From Desmodus rotundus (Eukaryota; Chordata; Mammalia; Chiroptera; Phyllostomidae), in the NCBI RefSeq assembly GCF_022682495.2, contig NC_071387.1, forward strand, positions 147,730,347 through 147,794,346: 64,000 bases of DNA, in the 5' to 3' direction. Positions 34,888 through 46,639 of the stretch are shown piece after piece (position 1 is the first letter of the stretch; every line of letters begins with the position of its first letter). Position numbers and translations under genes: made by a program. Below the pieces are notes generated by a model, which was not told the DNA's origin, did no database searches, and saw only the letters and a list, made by a program, of their open reading frames with translations.

Positions 34888-35044
34888 GACAAGTTAGCCC
34901 CAGGTCCATTGGTCCTCTGAAGTTGGCTGTGTCCTTGACACCTCAAATGTAACACATCCACACTTGATTCATTGGTCTTTCCGAAATACACACTGGCTCC
35001 ACGAGTCCCTCTTTGAGGAATGACACAGCTGCTCACGCAGAAGC
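34888..35044 (-). repeat. Long inverted repeat, right copy
   Basis: This is the reverse-complement partner of 30789-30939. Similarity ends at 'gacaag' on its left and at the 'gctcacgcagaag' segment on its right. The flanking DNA on either side does not match the flanks of the left copy, so the unit is about 150 bp. In this copy the L2-like context continues only doubtfully. Confidence 0.85.
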
Positions 35045-37782
35045 CTCACAGAGAGGACACAGGCTCTGAGGCAGAAGAGATGACTGATAGGGTTTATAAG
35101 AATTGGCTGTCAGCCCAAGGGCTATTGAATTTCTTCACGGCTTTAGCTGAAGGATTCTGCAGGAAAATTCTTGCAGGGCACGCACTACCACCTGAGGTTA
35201 CGTAATAGCAAGCATCTGAAAAAGTGATTATTTGAATTTCCTGCAAAACCATTAAAGCCCAATTCCTGGTCTGGGAGCGGGGAGAAATGTGAAGTTTCTG
35301 TCTTTGGCAGCTGACAGCTTATTATTAGGAAAGGCGAGGTGTCAAAGATTTGACATTTCTGTAAGTCTTTTCATTGACTTCATACACAAGCAAATGCATT
35401 TGGTGTCCGTGTATCAGAGCGCCAAGACACTTGCCTGAGAGGAATGGATTTATACTCAAGCCCGGATGAGCTTACTTCAGAGGGGAAGCCAGCGAGCTGG
35501 AAAAGGACACGCCTCTGAAATGAGCTCAGATTGACAGTCTGTGTAGGAAAGAGGAAAATGTTCACGTTCCAGTGTGTTGGGTGGACACTAGGAAAAGTAG
35601 GAGAGCTGGCACCTGTCCAAGATGGGTATATGATTGTTTGGGAGAGGGAGTGGGGTGAGGAGGAAGGCCTGCCATTCTCTGACAAGTGTGCAGATGGCTA
35701 AACCCAAAGCTATTCAGTCCAGAGGCATTTTGGGCAGCCACAGGCCACCCCCACATATGCGTAGTCAGCTAGAGAAATTTCCACGAGTAACCAATGATCC
35801 CTGCCGCCATCGGTGGCTTGCACGCAGAATGCCGTAAATAAGGTTCTCTTGTGGAAGATTTACTGATCAGTCAGAAGTTTGGCTACATCAACCATTTCCC
35901 TTGTGTTACATCACAAGAAAAAAGGGATTTTGGAGAAACTTATTCTCACATAAAATGGAATTTGTAGAGAAAAAGACCTGAAGGTCTTAGTCATTCACGA
36001 GATCAATATGTGGCCAAATATAGGGTGGAGTGAGTAAATAAATACATAAATCTTAGGGTGCATCCCCATTTCCAGAAGTACAGTAAATACAATATCGGAG
36101 GTGATATTTCCACCGCTCTGGCACTGTTTTCTCTCCCCAGTGCCTCATTTTAAAAGAGTCACCGACTCAGTTAGGATGCCCTCAGCTGCCGGTAACTGAA
36201 AACTCCTACTGACACTACCACAGAGGACAATGAAATGTGTTGGGCATCAAATTCCTGCGACTCACTTGGCTTGGTTCTTCTGCATGTGCTGGTTTCACCC
36301 ACCCCCCACCCCCACCCCCCTCAGGATGTCTGTACGAGTTCCAAGCTTCTCATCCAGACACAGTAAATTCCACAGGCAGAAAGGTGTCATTTGTCCTGGT
36401 GGCTCCTACGTGGGAGTGAGGAAACAACTCCCAGAAGACCCTGCCCCTCAGAAATCTGCTCTCCCATCTCTTTAACCTGAATGGGTTTATAACCCCACCC
36501 TAGAGCAGCACCTGGGCAGGAGGATTGGGATTTCCAGCGTTTTAGCAGATTGGCTAGGATCTGCCCCCAGGGCTGGAAATGGAGACAGCTTTTCCTGAAG
36601 CATACGGATGTGTGAAAGAAGGATGTGGGTCTGAACAAATGCACTCCCTTTAGGAAGAAGAAAGGAGGAAATGGCTATGCAGTGGGCTACTGCTATAGAC
36701 ATCCATCTACTGCACTGTAAGCAAAGGAGGGCAATAGAAATGTGCTCTGAGCTCAGCTCAGAGCCCACCTCTAAGGGAAGGTTTACAGCTAAAGGACTCT
36801 GAAAGTTAAGGTTTCCTTCATCAGAGATTCCTGACTGGATGTTCATAGCGCAGAGAGACCTTCAGGTCATGTGAAAGCATATGCAGCCTCTGTCACCATT
36901 AGGACGTACAGGGCCATGAGCTCCCAGGCTGCAAGGCAGAGCCCCTGCAGGTGCCTCAAGCAGCAGCCTGGGAATGAAAGGTCCTACGAATTGAATCATA
37001 CAAAAGCAAGGGTAGGAGAGACAGGAGTTGTTTACCTCAAAAAAAAAAAAAAGATAAGAAGGCACAGCTGCTGCCTTCTGGACTCTAAAATACCAACTTG
37101 TCCTGTGTATTTCTGAATACCAGGCACTCCGAGTACAAATTTCAGGAAGACAACTTTCAGCTCAATATAAAATTGACACTATTAACAACTAGAACTGCTC
37201 AACAATAGTGTGGGCTCCCATCAAAAGCAGAGGTCATTTTCCCTAGAGGAGCTCAAGTAAGTCTGGGGACGAGAAAACCTTTCCCAGGAGGAACACATTT
37301 AAGGTGTTCTAATAACATTATGACCGTTTTGACACCAAGCATAATACTAGTAACTTACAATGTTCAATGAGTAATTGATTGATGGTCACATATAATATGC
37401 ATTCATTTAAAGTTCTTAAACCTGAAAAAAATTTTCACTAAGATTTATAACCAGAAATGTCCTATGTGTTAATGAAGTTAGGACACGCGTTCATTTCCAT
37501 GAGTGAGTGTGAAAGGTGCAATATAATGGCCAAAACCAATCTTGTCTTCCCCAAAGCCAGCACCTACTCTTGACTTCCCCACCTCACCACCATCGTCCTT
37601 GTCACCTAGGAGGAAGGCCTCACACGCAGAGCTCCTTTCCTCTCTTGCTGTCTCCATCTGCATCCAGCCAGCTAGCAAGCCCTTTGAGTGTAGCCTCCAA
37701 CCATGCCTCTCACATTCCTCACTTCCTCCCTTTCTGCCTGCCCACCACACTGGTTCAGGAGATAATTACCTATCTCTTTTCT
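35045..37782. other. Unannotated stretch of 2.7 kb
   Basis: No gene, exon or named repeat can be supported. A C-rich run (about 36297-36321, built from CCCCCACC-like units) and an A-run at about 37039-37051 are present. Open frames of up to 119 codons overlap on opposite strands at 36387-36846 and have no recognisable content. The segment near 36170-36300 may be an old unassigned repeat. Confidence 0.45.
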
Positions 37783-37943
37783 TTTTTAAAAATTTTATTT
37801 ATTTTTTTAGAGAGGGGAAGGGAAGGAGAAAGGGAGAGAAACATCAATGTGCCTCTTGCATGCCCCCCACTGGTGACCTGACCCACAACTCAGGCATGTG
37901 CCCTGACTGGGAATCGAACCACTGAGACACACCAGCCAAGGCT
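37783..37943 (-). repeat. VES SINE, copy 3, internally deleted
   Basis: On the minus strand: the head 'gccttggctggtgtgtctcagtgg', then directly 'ttcgattcccagtcagggcacatgcctgagttgtgggtcagg', the 'gcatgcaagaggcacattgatgtttctctc' region, a CT-rich part, and a tail at 37783-37810. The piece between the A and B boxes is missing about 30 bases compared with other copies, so its internal promoter is broken. Confidence 0.9.
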
Positions 37944-40539
37944 AAATATCAGTCTCTTGGATTTCTGCAATAACTTCCTTGCTTGTTTCTCTGACCCAAA
38001 GGTAATTCCCAAAGTACAACTACAATGTCATTACTTGACTGCTCAAAAAAAATTCCATCAGGTAAGGACAACGAAGCCTTCAGAGGCACACAGCACCCAA
38101 AAGGACAGGGTCTAAATAGGGGAAAATCCTCACCCCCTTAGTAAGGTCATCACAACGTCTGTCCAGTGGTAGGTCTGAATTGCTGTAGACCAAGGGCTGC
38201 CTTAGTTCTGCTGTTCTTTCCCCTTCCAAATGGGAGTATGAAATAGCTCCATAATTATATATGGGGGTAGAGGGCAAATATCTTATCTCTTTAATTTATC
38301 AGACCAAAGCAGAGTTCATTTGAACTAAGAGAAAGTGTTGTGAGTCACCTGGAGATCCTGGCCTTTTAGCTAGATGGAGCAACTGGATTTGGGCTGGAAC
38401 TGTCTCCCTTGGGGAGAAAGTGATGTCTTCTCCCCAAAGGAGACATCATTTGTAAAATACCCAATCTGATTATGGGAGGTAGAGGATCTTGCTAGTCTAA
38501 AAAATAAATTCATCTTCAATAACAGCACTAATCTGTTCCTAAAGAAAAAGCATTGTTGTATATCTGTAAGTAAATACTAAAATCAAGCAAAAAGCTAGTT
38601 ACTGAAAAGCACTGGGGCAGCAAGTTTTAGATTGCAGTGTCAGGCAATAGTTGTAATTTATGACCCCACAGACTCCTTGCTCATACATGGTCCCATGAGG
38701 CCTCTTGTATTACTTCTTGGAATCTTACCTCCTGTGTTCCCAGAATTACACACTTTAATTCTGATATTAAAAATTAAAAATCATTTCAAACTTTCAAATA
38801 GACTTCATTTACATAAGCAAAGATAGACCAAAGCAAGCAGCCTCTGCAACAACAACAGACGTAAGCAAAGAGAAAGCCAAAAGAATAGAGACAAAAGCAG
38901 AAATTGGGGGAAAGAATGAGACAGCGGGCTAGTAAATAATCAGAGAGAAATAAAAGGAAGCAGGAAAGGAAAGAATGAACAGCTGAGAATAGCCACACGG
39001 AATCAGCTGGGCAGAAATGTAACCTGAGTCTGATGTTCCGTGAAAAATTACCATCTCAGTCTCTGTCTCTGTCTTACCAGGGGAACACCTGGCAGATGGA
39101 ATCACAGAATTTGTGAATAGGAAGGTTCCAACTGAACCCCATACCTGCCCCTGTCTAATGCAGAGACCTTCTTAAACTTCCCTAAAATGGTTTCCTCTGG
39201 AACGGGGACATCTGCATCTCAGCATCATTAAACTGGTGAATTCCATCGGAACTAGAGATATTTAATGCTAGCAAAGTGGGTTTTGGAGAGGAAGTTGGGG
39301 AGGGGGTCTCGACTCCCAAGAAGATGTGGAAGCAGCATGCGAGTACATTTCCTTTTACCCAGGGTTTCTCAACAAAGTTATGAACTTACAAATTTGGAAG
39401 TACTAGAAGTTGAGCATAGGCAAAAGTGAACTATAAGGTTTTGTGACAAAATTCACTGAAAAGTGAAAATATAAGATTGTTTTCATGGGAAACTAGGTTT
39501 AGGACAAGAGGTGGTCTCATCATGGAGAAAGCCTTTAAGTTTTAACTGTTGTTAAGGATCCATAAGGGAAATTCAGAGACCTTCTTCTCTTTTAGCCCTA
39601 CATGCTCCCCATTGACCCTTAGCTACCCATCCTCACTCTACTGGGAAGGCTCAGCCCTCCTGAGCAGCACCGAGGGGCAGGGAGACAACCACTGTCACTG
39701 ACCCGAACAATTCACAGAAGCTACCACGGCAGGAAAATGATCTCCACATTCCCCCAGCCTTGCAGCAATGCAACATCCCATGCAACAACGATGACCAGAT
39801 AAAAAGATATGGCAATGCAGACACACAAAACATTCTTCTTAGTTTTACTGACACTAAGCCAGCAAGAGTCAGGACAGCTTACAGTACAAAGGAATTTCTG
39901 AGCATGAAAACTCAATCCTTCCCTTTGCCTACAGCTCCAAGACCACCACCCCTGTGATCTCACCGTCCTCCCAAATCCAGTCCAGGCCCTTCTTCAGGGT
40001 GGAGCCAGCCAGAGCAAATGCTTTGCTTCCCTAATTATTGTTTGATTTATTTACATTTGACTTGTCTCATTATAATATCCTTTAAAAGAAGACCTGTAAC
40101 ATGGGTAACCTGGGGCCCAGCAGGAACCTCTACTCTCTACTATAAAGATCTCTGTCCCATCTGGCCCACTTCGAGTGTGTTCCTTGTTTATCTGACCCTG
40201 AGAGCCACAATAATTCAAATTTTCTGTAGCTTCTTCATTATCTTGGTGAACCGAATATTTCAACCTAACTTCAAAAGCCCTAAGTACTAAGGTCTACAAG
40301 ATAACCTCCTTCCTTTTTAAAAAGCCTCTTATCAAATATCAAACATTAATAGATCCATTAAACAGATTAGATTAATAGTAACATTAATAGATCTACCTGC
40401 TACAATTGCTTCTATTCTAATACAATAGATATCCTCCTTTTCTTTATCAGAATTCAGCATTCCCCCAGAGCAACCTCAACCAACCACAGTTTCACTAATG
40501 TTGTTAGATGAATGACATCCAAGTCTCTATCTGCAGCAC
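37944..40539. other. Unannotated stretch of 2.6 kb
   Basis: No gene or recognisable repeat. It contains the short imperfect hairpin at 38401-38445. Open frames are short and isolated. Confidence 0.5.
38401..38445. repeat. Short imperfect inverted repeat
   Basis: The left arm TGTCTCCCTTGGGGAGA (38401-38417) pairs with 38429-38445, with one mismatch in 17 positions and an 11-nt loop. 'gatgtct' and 'agacatc' allow an alternative pairing around the same site. No transposon features are visible. Confidence 0.8.
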
Positions 40540-41265
40540 AGATCTTTCTTCTAAATGCTGGCCCCAGTTTCAGCTATTTGTGACGTGTCCCTGGGCTGTC
40601 TTGCTTAGCTTGTGTTCCCTGGGAAGCAGGACCTGAGATGGAGATTCCCATGTGGCTGATTTATTGGGCATTCCCTTAGGAACAATAGCTGTGAAGGACC
40701 AGGACTAGGTCCTTGAACTGTGACGCAGCCACCCCAGAGGCTCATTCTGTCCCACAGGAACTGGGATGAGCCTTCAAATCTGGTCCATACTGGAGCAAGG
40801 AGGCTCAGACTTCATATCCCCAGATCCACCAGCCACGAGTCAGAGGCTGCTCCCAGGGGCAGAAGGGGCGTAGTCTTGGGCGAGGCAGCTCCCGTCAGCC
40901 TAGGGCAATTTCTGAGGAGGAAGTCATCTGTGGGCCATAGCAACCAACTTCCCAGGCAGCTGGTAAAATGAGTACCTAGCAGCCTCACCTCCCCTTGATG
41001 ATCAGAGGCAATTGTTTCTGCCAAAAGGGTGCCTTCCTTCCTTGCCTCGTGCTATCTTGGCACAAAAAGCCAGAAGTGTCTACGTGGCAGCCATACCTTA
41101 AAGTTTAATGGAGTCTGTTCTTTAGCGTCTCCTGGTGAAAGCACGCCCTCCTGGGAACCAGGACTGCTGAACCAGCAGAGCTACACGTGCCATGGATTCC
41201 GGAGGATGATGCACCCAATATTTCCGCAACTCTCTTGGATAATCTGGATTAGTGCTTAAAGCACG
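40540..41265 (+). repeat. Possible ancient repeat, unassigned
   Basis: 'tgttccctgggaagcaggacctgagatggagattcccatgtggctgatttattgggcattccc', 'gggatgagccttcaaatctggtcc', 'ggtaaaatgagtacctagcagcc' and 'gccatggattccggaggatgatgcac' read like a mid-age mammalian interspersed repeat that I have seen in other genomes but cannot name. Open frames within it are chance. Confidence 0.4.
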
Positions 41266-41659
41266 AGTATTATAAAAAGCCAAGCCTCCTTTCCACATGG
41301 ATGGTGAAGAGTGGTTCTCAGCCCCAGCTGGCAGGACCCACGGAAGGACCCACCTTGATGACTGTGGAGTCAGAGAGGGAGGAAGGGTGGGGGGCCTCAC
41401 CTCTGAAGAGGTCTCTGATCCAGCTCATCTCCCCAAGCCCTCCCTCCATCCCGTTCTTCCAGTTTATCTGCAACCGGCTGTCAGAGAAAGGGCAGCTAAA
41501 TTGATGGCCGTGTAAAGCCACCAGAGCAGTAAGATGCTCTATTAAAGCTGAGCCTCAGGAGGTTCACCTATGTCCACGCATTTCCTCCTGAATTTGTGTG
41601 GGTAAGTAACGACTGCTTAAGTCATTGCTTTAAAAATAAAAATAAAAATATAAAATAAA
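41266..41659. other. Unannotated stretch
   Basis: No recognised feature; short overlapping frames only. An AAAATA-type run lies at about 41630-41660. Confidence 0.5.
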
Positions 41660-41905
41660 AAACATGGAGTTTAGAGACACACAAACCTGGGGCTGATTGC
41701 AGCCTCTGCTACTTCCATCTGTGAAAATTTGAGCAAGTCATTTAAATTCTTTCAAACCAGTTTCTTCATCCATAAAATAAGGAGAATAACTGTAATAACA
41801 CTGTTACAGGGATAGTGTAAGAATTAAATGAGATAATATGTGTAAAGCACTGACACAATACCTGGCCTCCAGTAGGTTTAAATAAATAGTGTCTATTAGA
41901 ATTAA
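41660..41905 (+). repeat. MIR SINE, nearly complete
   Basis: 'tggagtttagagacacacaaacctggggctgattgcagcctctgctacttcc', 'gagcaagtcatttaaattctttcaaaccagtttcttcatccataaaataagg', 'gtaagaattaaatgagataatatgtgtaaagcactgacacaatacctggcctccagtagg' cover MIR from its 5' part to its 3' end in sense. Confidence 0.92.
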
Positions 41906-42724
41906 TTTAATGAGAAAACATGCTTTCATGTGGAGTCAGCTATAATATATTAGCATGATTTCTTACCTGCTTTGGTTACGATATTGTAATGGACATTGTC
42001 GGCACTCCTCCCAGATCCCCTTGGGTTCCTTTAACTTTCCCGAGCGCCCCTGCCCTGGCTCCTGTGTCCTTTGACCTCTGACAGTCTGCACCTGTGTCTG
42101 TCTTAGGAGCCCCCGAGGCAGGCGAGGCTGCTAGAGCAGAGGGTGGCTGGTACAGGAGTGTGAAAGCCCAGCTCTCTTGTTTTGCATGGGGACAAACTCT
42201 AAGTTTCCTGGTGGGATCGAGTTGAGGATGAAACTTCGCTGAAATGTCACACTTGCTTGGCTCTTTCCCCTTCCCTGTTCTGCCTCTCCACCCCCTCACT
42301 GGATTGTCCTGGGATCACTTCCTCAGTAAGTCTCTTGCCCAGGGACCCCTGTCTCAGGGCCACCTTCTGGGGAGCACAGCCCAGGAAAGCTCCTGGGTCC
42401 TGGGAGGAAGATCGACAGCCTGTTCAAAGATCCAGCTCTAAACCCGGCAGGAGAGGCAGGCTGCGTGGGCTTGACAGGATGGGGCCCTGCGGCCTCGGCC
42501 CTCCAGGCCCAGGATGCTCATCCTTCACCACCGCCATTAGTGGGTGAGAAAGACGAGGGATCAAAGCACTGTCTTTTGGAATCATCCCATTTGAAACTTG
42601 AGAAATAGATGGTCTTGCCCTTTTAATTCATCTTTCTGAGGCTTAGCTCCTCCATCTGTGAAATTTTAAATTAACAAGCTTCACAGGGAGTTAATAGGAA
42701 CGCCTGGAATTGACCTTAAACAAA
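41906..42724. other. Unannotated stretch; possible weak MIR piece
   Basis: 42600-42700 contains 'ttcatctttctgaggcttagctcctccatctgtgaaat', which resembles the MIR core, but too weakly to call. The rest is a C-rich stretch with overlapping frames and no exon signature. Confidence 0.45.
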
Positions 42725-42889
42725 ATGTTTAATTTTGCCCTGCATAACGTGCACCCACATTTTGTGCGCATTATACACGGGATTATTATATCCATGGTAT
42801 ATAATCATTATCCCCGTGCATGACGCACGTCCTCATTTTCCCCTCAAAAATTTGGGCAAAAAGTGTACATTATCCATGGAAAAATACAG
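42725..42889. mobile_element. TA-type MITE, copy 3 (same family as 9518-9698)
   Basis: Read in reverse this matches the element at 9518-9698 throughout: 'ttttgccctgcataacgtgcacccac', 'tgcgcattatacacgggattattata', 'ggtatataatcattat', 'ctcattttcccctcaaaaatttgggcaaaaagtgtacattatcc' and the terminal 'aaaaatacag'. The left terminus is decayed ('tttaattttgccc'), so the duplicated TA is not clear. Confidence 0.82.
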
Positions 42890-43094
42890 CAAGTTAGTGT
42901 GTTCTCCCTCTACAATGTCAGCTTCTCCCGTTTAGCCCACCACTGGCAAAGACACTGCCACAAACCCTGGCCAGTCTGTGCCTGGCTCGGCAGGGAGGCG
43001 GTCACACAGTGGAGTCAGCACAGGTGTCTCCACACGAGGGGTCAGTGCCATCACAGTGACCCCTGAGGAGGCCGTTCTTTCTTTGCATCTGTTG

Positions 43095-43500
43095 GCTCGA
43101 ATTCAACACATACTCATTGAACCCCCTCTGGGCACCAAGCACAGTGAGAGGGACAGTGTTGGCCCTCATGGACTGACAGGCAAAAATTAATAACCTCACG
43201 AACAGACATACTTGCTAACTACTCTAAACGCCATGAAAGAAAAAACTCAAGTTCCCGGAGGCCTGTGAGAAGGCATCTGACGTGTGGGAGTGGAGTGAAG
43301 GAAGGCCCCTTGAGAAAGCTAGGGAGGAGGGGTAGAAGGGAGTGCAGCCGAATGAACCTTGTGCGAAGACTCAAAGGCAGGGAGAAGACTGAACGTTGGA
43401 GGGACTAAAAAAAAGGCAGGAGGGCTGGAGCACAAAGTCAGGTGAAAATGGTGAGAAATGGCGCTGGAGAGGGGATATGGAGCCAGGTTGCACAGGCCAA
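43095..43500 (-). repeat. L2 LINE 3' fragment
   Basis: 'ggctcgaattcaacacatactcattgaaccccctctgggcaccaagcacagtgagagggacagtgttggccctcatggactgac' is the reversed L2 3' region. 'aaacgccatgaaagaaaa', 'gaaggaaggccccttgagaaagct' and 'ggagccaggttgcacaggcc' continue it. Confidence 0.75.
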
Positions 43501-43988
43501 AGACCACCAAGCACCTTGCTGTCACCACCTCCTGCCTAACTGGACCCCCACACACAGCTCTGGATGCGCGGTCCCCTCATACCTAACAGGTCTGCCTGGT
43601 GTCAGACACCTAGTTCTCCCTACCTGAGTCCCTCCTGGTTTCAGCCACTCTCAATTGTGGCATTACCTGCGACGGTATTTCACTGTGAACGGACACAGAG
43701 CGAAGCGTGTGGCGCGCTAACGGTGGAAGTGCAATCATAAACTGGGAGGGTAAAGGATTTTAGCATAACAAGTAGAAATCAAACTTGGACAATCATTTTC
43801 CAGTGATAGCAATTAGAGGTTTGTGTGGAGAAGCTGGAAATCGTGCACCCTCCCTTCCTGGAGTAAATGACATCATTGTTTCTCCCGAAAGACTTCTCCT
43901 CTGCTTAGCTGTAAGCCCAGATCAGAACTCCACTTATCAAGGACCTCTGAGCACCCGTTCTTTGTTAATGTTATGACAGGCATTCAGA
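43501..43988. other. Unannotated stretch
   Basis: Nothing recognised. Confidence 0.5.
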
Positions 43989-44171
43989 ATGAATGCTAAA
44001 AGAAATGCAGCTTTGCCAACAATAATCAAAATAAATGTGAAGGACTTTCTCTCGCCTGTGAATGACGACTGCAGCGGGGACGAAAGTTCAAGGGGAAAGA
44101 GCCTCAGCTGCAGCGCTTCAGAGATGAAAGAGAAGCTAGAAAAGAGCCAGACCTTGAGATTCAGTGCTTGA
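43989..44171 (+). other. Exon-like 60-codon open frame, unassigned
   Basis: The open frame starts at ATG 43989 and has a serine-rich, charged composition: INVKDFLSP, then DDCSGDESS, then SEMKEKLEKSQT. A stop lies only five codons upstream. It looks more coding-like than other frames in the window because of its balanced codon use and amphipathic charged end. However, the upstream 'atgacag' acceptor has a poor pyrimidine tract and no good GT donor follows before the L1 fragment at about 44257. I do not recognise the protein. It may be an old exon remnant, a pseudogene piece or chance. Confidence 0.25.
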
Positions 44172-44256
44172 AAGGCAGGGTTATCTTTTCACTGCAGCTA
44201 ACACTCCTCACATTGTCTCAGGGACAGGGACACTCAGGAACCCAGGCAGCCCTTTG

Positions 44257-45548
44257 TCCAAAATATTGGCAAACCGCATCCAGCAATACATTGAAAAGAG
44301 CATACACCATGACCAAGTGGGGTTCATCCCAGGGATGCAAGGATGGTACAATATTCGCAAGTCAATAAACATAAAACACCACATAAACAAAAGCTAAGAC
44401 AAAACCCACATGATCACATCTATCGATGCGGAAAAGAGCATTTGATAAGGTACAGCACCGGTTAATGATTAAAAAAAAAAACACTCAGCAAAGTGGGAAT
44501 AGAGGGAGCATTCCTCAACATCATAGAGGCCATATAGGAGAGACCTACGGCTGACATCGTACTCAGTGGACAAAAACTTAGAGCTTTCCCACGAAGATCA
44601 GGAACAAGACGGGGATGCCCGCCTTCACTGTTCCTATTGAACACAGTATTGGAAGCCCTAGCCACAGCAATGAGACAAGAACAACACACAAACGGCCTCC
44701 AAATTCTAAAGGAGGAAACAAAACGGCCATTGTTTTGCAGATGACATGAGAGTGTATGCCGAAAATTCCACAGACTCCACAGAGTCTACTTGACCTAATC
44801 AATGAATTGGGCAGCACAGCCTGATACAAAGTCAATGCTCAGAAATTAGAGGCATTTCTGTACACCAACCATGAGACATCAGGAAAAATAAAATCCCATT
44901 TGATGCAGCAACAAGAAAAATAAAGTACCAAGGAATAAACCTCGCCAAGGAGGTAAAATACCTGTACTCGGAACACTACACCTCACTGAAGAAAGAAATT
45001 AAGGAAGACACCAGAAATGAAAGCATGTCCCATGCTCATGAATTGGAAGAATTAACATGATCGAAATGGCTCTACTACCCAGAGCGATGTATAGATTCAA
45101 TGCAATCCCTATTAGAGTACCCATGACATATTTCACAGACACAGAAGAAACATTTCAGGAATTTATATGGAACCATAAACGACCCCGAATAGCTGCAGCA
45201 ATGTTGAGAAAGCAGAACAAAGCAGGAGGGATCACAATACCTGAGGTCAAACTGTATTACAAGGCCACTGTAATCCAAACAGCCCGGTACTAGCATAAAA
45301 GCAGGCACATAGACCAATGGAACAGAAAAGAGAGCCCAGAAATAAACTCAAGCCTTTACGGTCAATTAACATGTGACGAAGGAGGCAGGAGCGTAAAATG
45401 GAGCAAAAGCAGCCTCTTCAACAGATGGTGTTGGGAGATCTGGACAGGTACGTGAAAAAAAAAAAGGAAAGGAAAAAGGAGAAAGAAACTCGATCACCAA
45501 CTTACGCCATACACAAAAATAAACTCAAGGTGGATAAAAGACTTACAT
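44257..45548 (+). pseudogene. L1 ORF2 fragment (reverse-transcriptase region onward), broken
   Basis: This is a 1.3-kb fragment of LINE-1 ORF2, the endonuclease/reverse transcriptase that copies L1 RNA at nicked target DNA. The recognisable RT order is [11 protein letters not shown] (about 44260-44295), [14 protein letters not shown] (44308-44349), the SIDAEK block (about 44423), the SGTRxGCPxSLFLL-type block (44599-44640), the catalytic FADD box (about 44736-44748), then the post-[13 protein letters not shown] (about 45157-45190) and [16 protein letters not shown] (about 45225-45272). Frameshifts, stops and an A/G-rich insertion at about 45456-45480 break the frame, so it is inactive. Both the 5' part (endonuclease) and the 3' end (C-terminus, UTR, tail) are missing, so the piece is a remnant and not a simple 5'-truncated insertion. 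Confidence 0.95.
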
Positions 45549-45602
45549 ATAAGTTGTCCCACATATAAGACTGGTCTTACATATAAGACTGGTCCCACAG
45601 TC
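45549..45602. repeat. Short tandem duplication at the L1 fragment's end
   Basis: 'acatataagactggtc' occurs twice (about 45571-45598), following a related 'acatataagttgtccc' and another 'acatataag'. The units of about 24 bp sit exactly where the L1 similarity stops. Confidence 0.7.
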
Positions 45603-46639
45603 TCCCTGCCCGCAGCAGGGCTACACTGAGCTGACCTCAGATGGTTCTTCAGCTTGAATCTCACCTGCACACTCAGCTGGACCCAGACCACCAGAGGGGA
45701 AGGTCAAGATCACTGAAGTCTTCTATTTTACCCCCCCTACCAAAATATCTTTGCTTAAGAGATGTAGAAAAAACAAAAAAACTGTATGATGATATCTCTT
45801 TGTCAAATTGATTAGAAGTTAAAAAATCAAAATAAGAGTGAAGGCTTTTTCATTTTCCCCCAAAAAGACAGTAGAGATTCACTTCATGTGTGTAATGCTT
45901 AATGTTTACTTTGAACCCAAGTTGTTCCTTTTTACTATCAGTAGAAAAAGAAGCTCATAAAGGGAAAGAAACCACAAATATTCCTAACTCACGGGGTGTT
46001 TCATGCCCAGTGCCCCACCCAAGACATCCCTACTTCAGTTCACCTTCAGTCCTCACCAGTGTTCCGGCCGGCAGACTTCCCAGGCCCCGTGGGAGCCCTG
46101 CACTCAGCCCTTTACCGGAGCCCTTTCTCGGCACTCCCCACAGCAGAGTTAGCCCAGCAAACCCACACGGCCACACCTGGAGGCTCTGCTGGACAACTTG
46201 CCCACTCACCCCCCGGGCCACTTTCCCTCCCACTTGCCCAACAATCCAGAATCCCACAGGATGGTGAGATCCTGGACCCAGTCACTAAAATAAACACCGT
46301 GCTGTGTGTCGGGAGTTTAAGAGAAATCAGGCAGTGGGTAAAAGTAAATTGTATACTTCCCCATATTCTGTGAGCTTGACTGGGGCTCTATGCCCCCAGA
46401 GGAATTAAATGTTGGAGGAATCTTGTGATTTCTTGAACTGACAATGGAGAAACTTGCAGAAGAAGACAAAGTAAAGGAACAGCCACTGAACGATGGCAGT
46501 GCAACTCAGTGGGTCAGTGGTTTAACAAAGAGAAAAAAGGGAAAAAGCGGAGTTCCCTGCCTTACCTGAGCAAGGCCTCTGAGCTTTTACTTGCTGAAAT
46601 CACCCCAATGTCTTGGGCATCCTATTGATATGAATAATC
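45603..46639. other. Unannotated stretch
   Basis: A C-rich block at 45996-46270 opens several frames on both strands (121 and 125 codons). These overlap one another and show no domain, so I take them as chance. Confidence 0.5.

Noticed and set aside
36297..36321. C-rich run as a structured regulatory element
   Set aside because: It is a simple low-complexity tract with no conserved motif around it.
45902..46373. Two overlapping open frames of 121 and 125 codons as genes
   Set aside because: They lie in a C-rich, stop-poor block, overlap in different frames, have minus-strand frames across them too, and show no domain or splice context.
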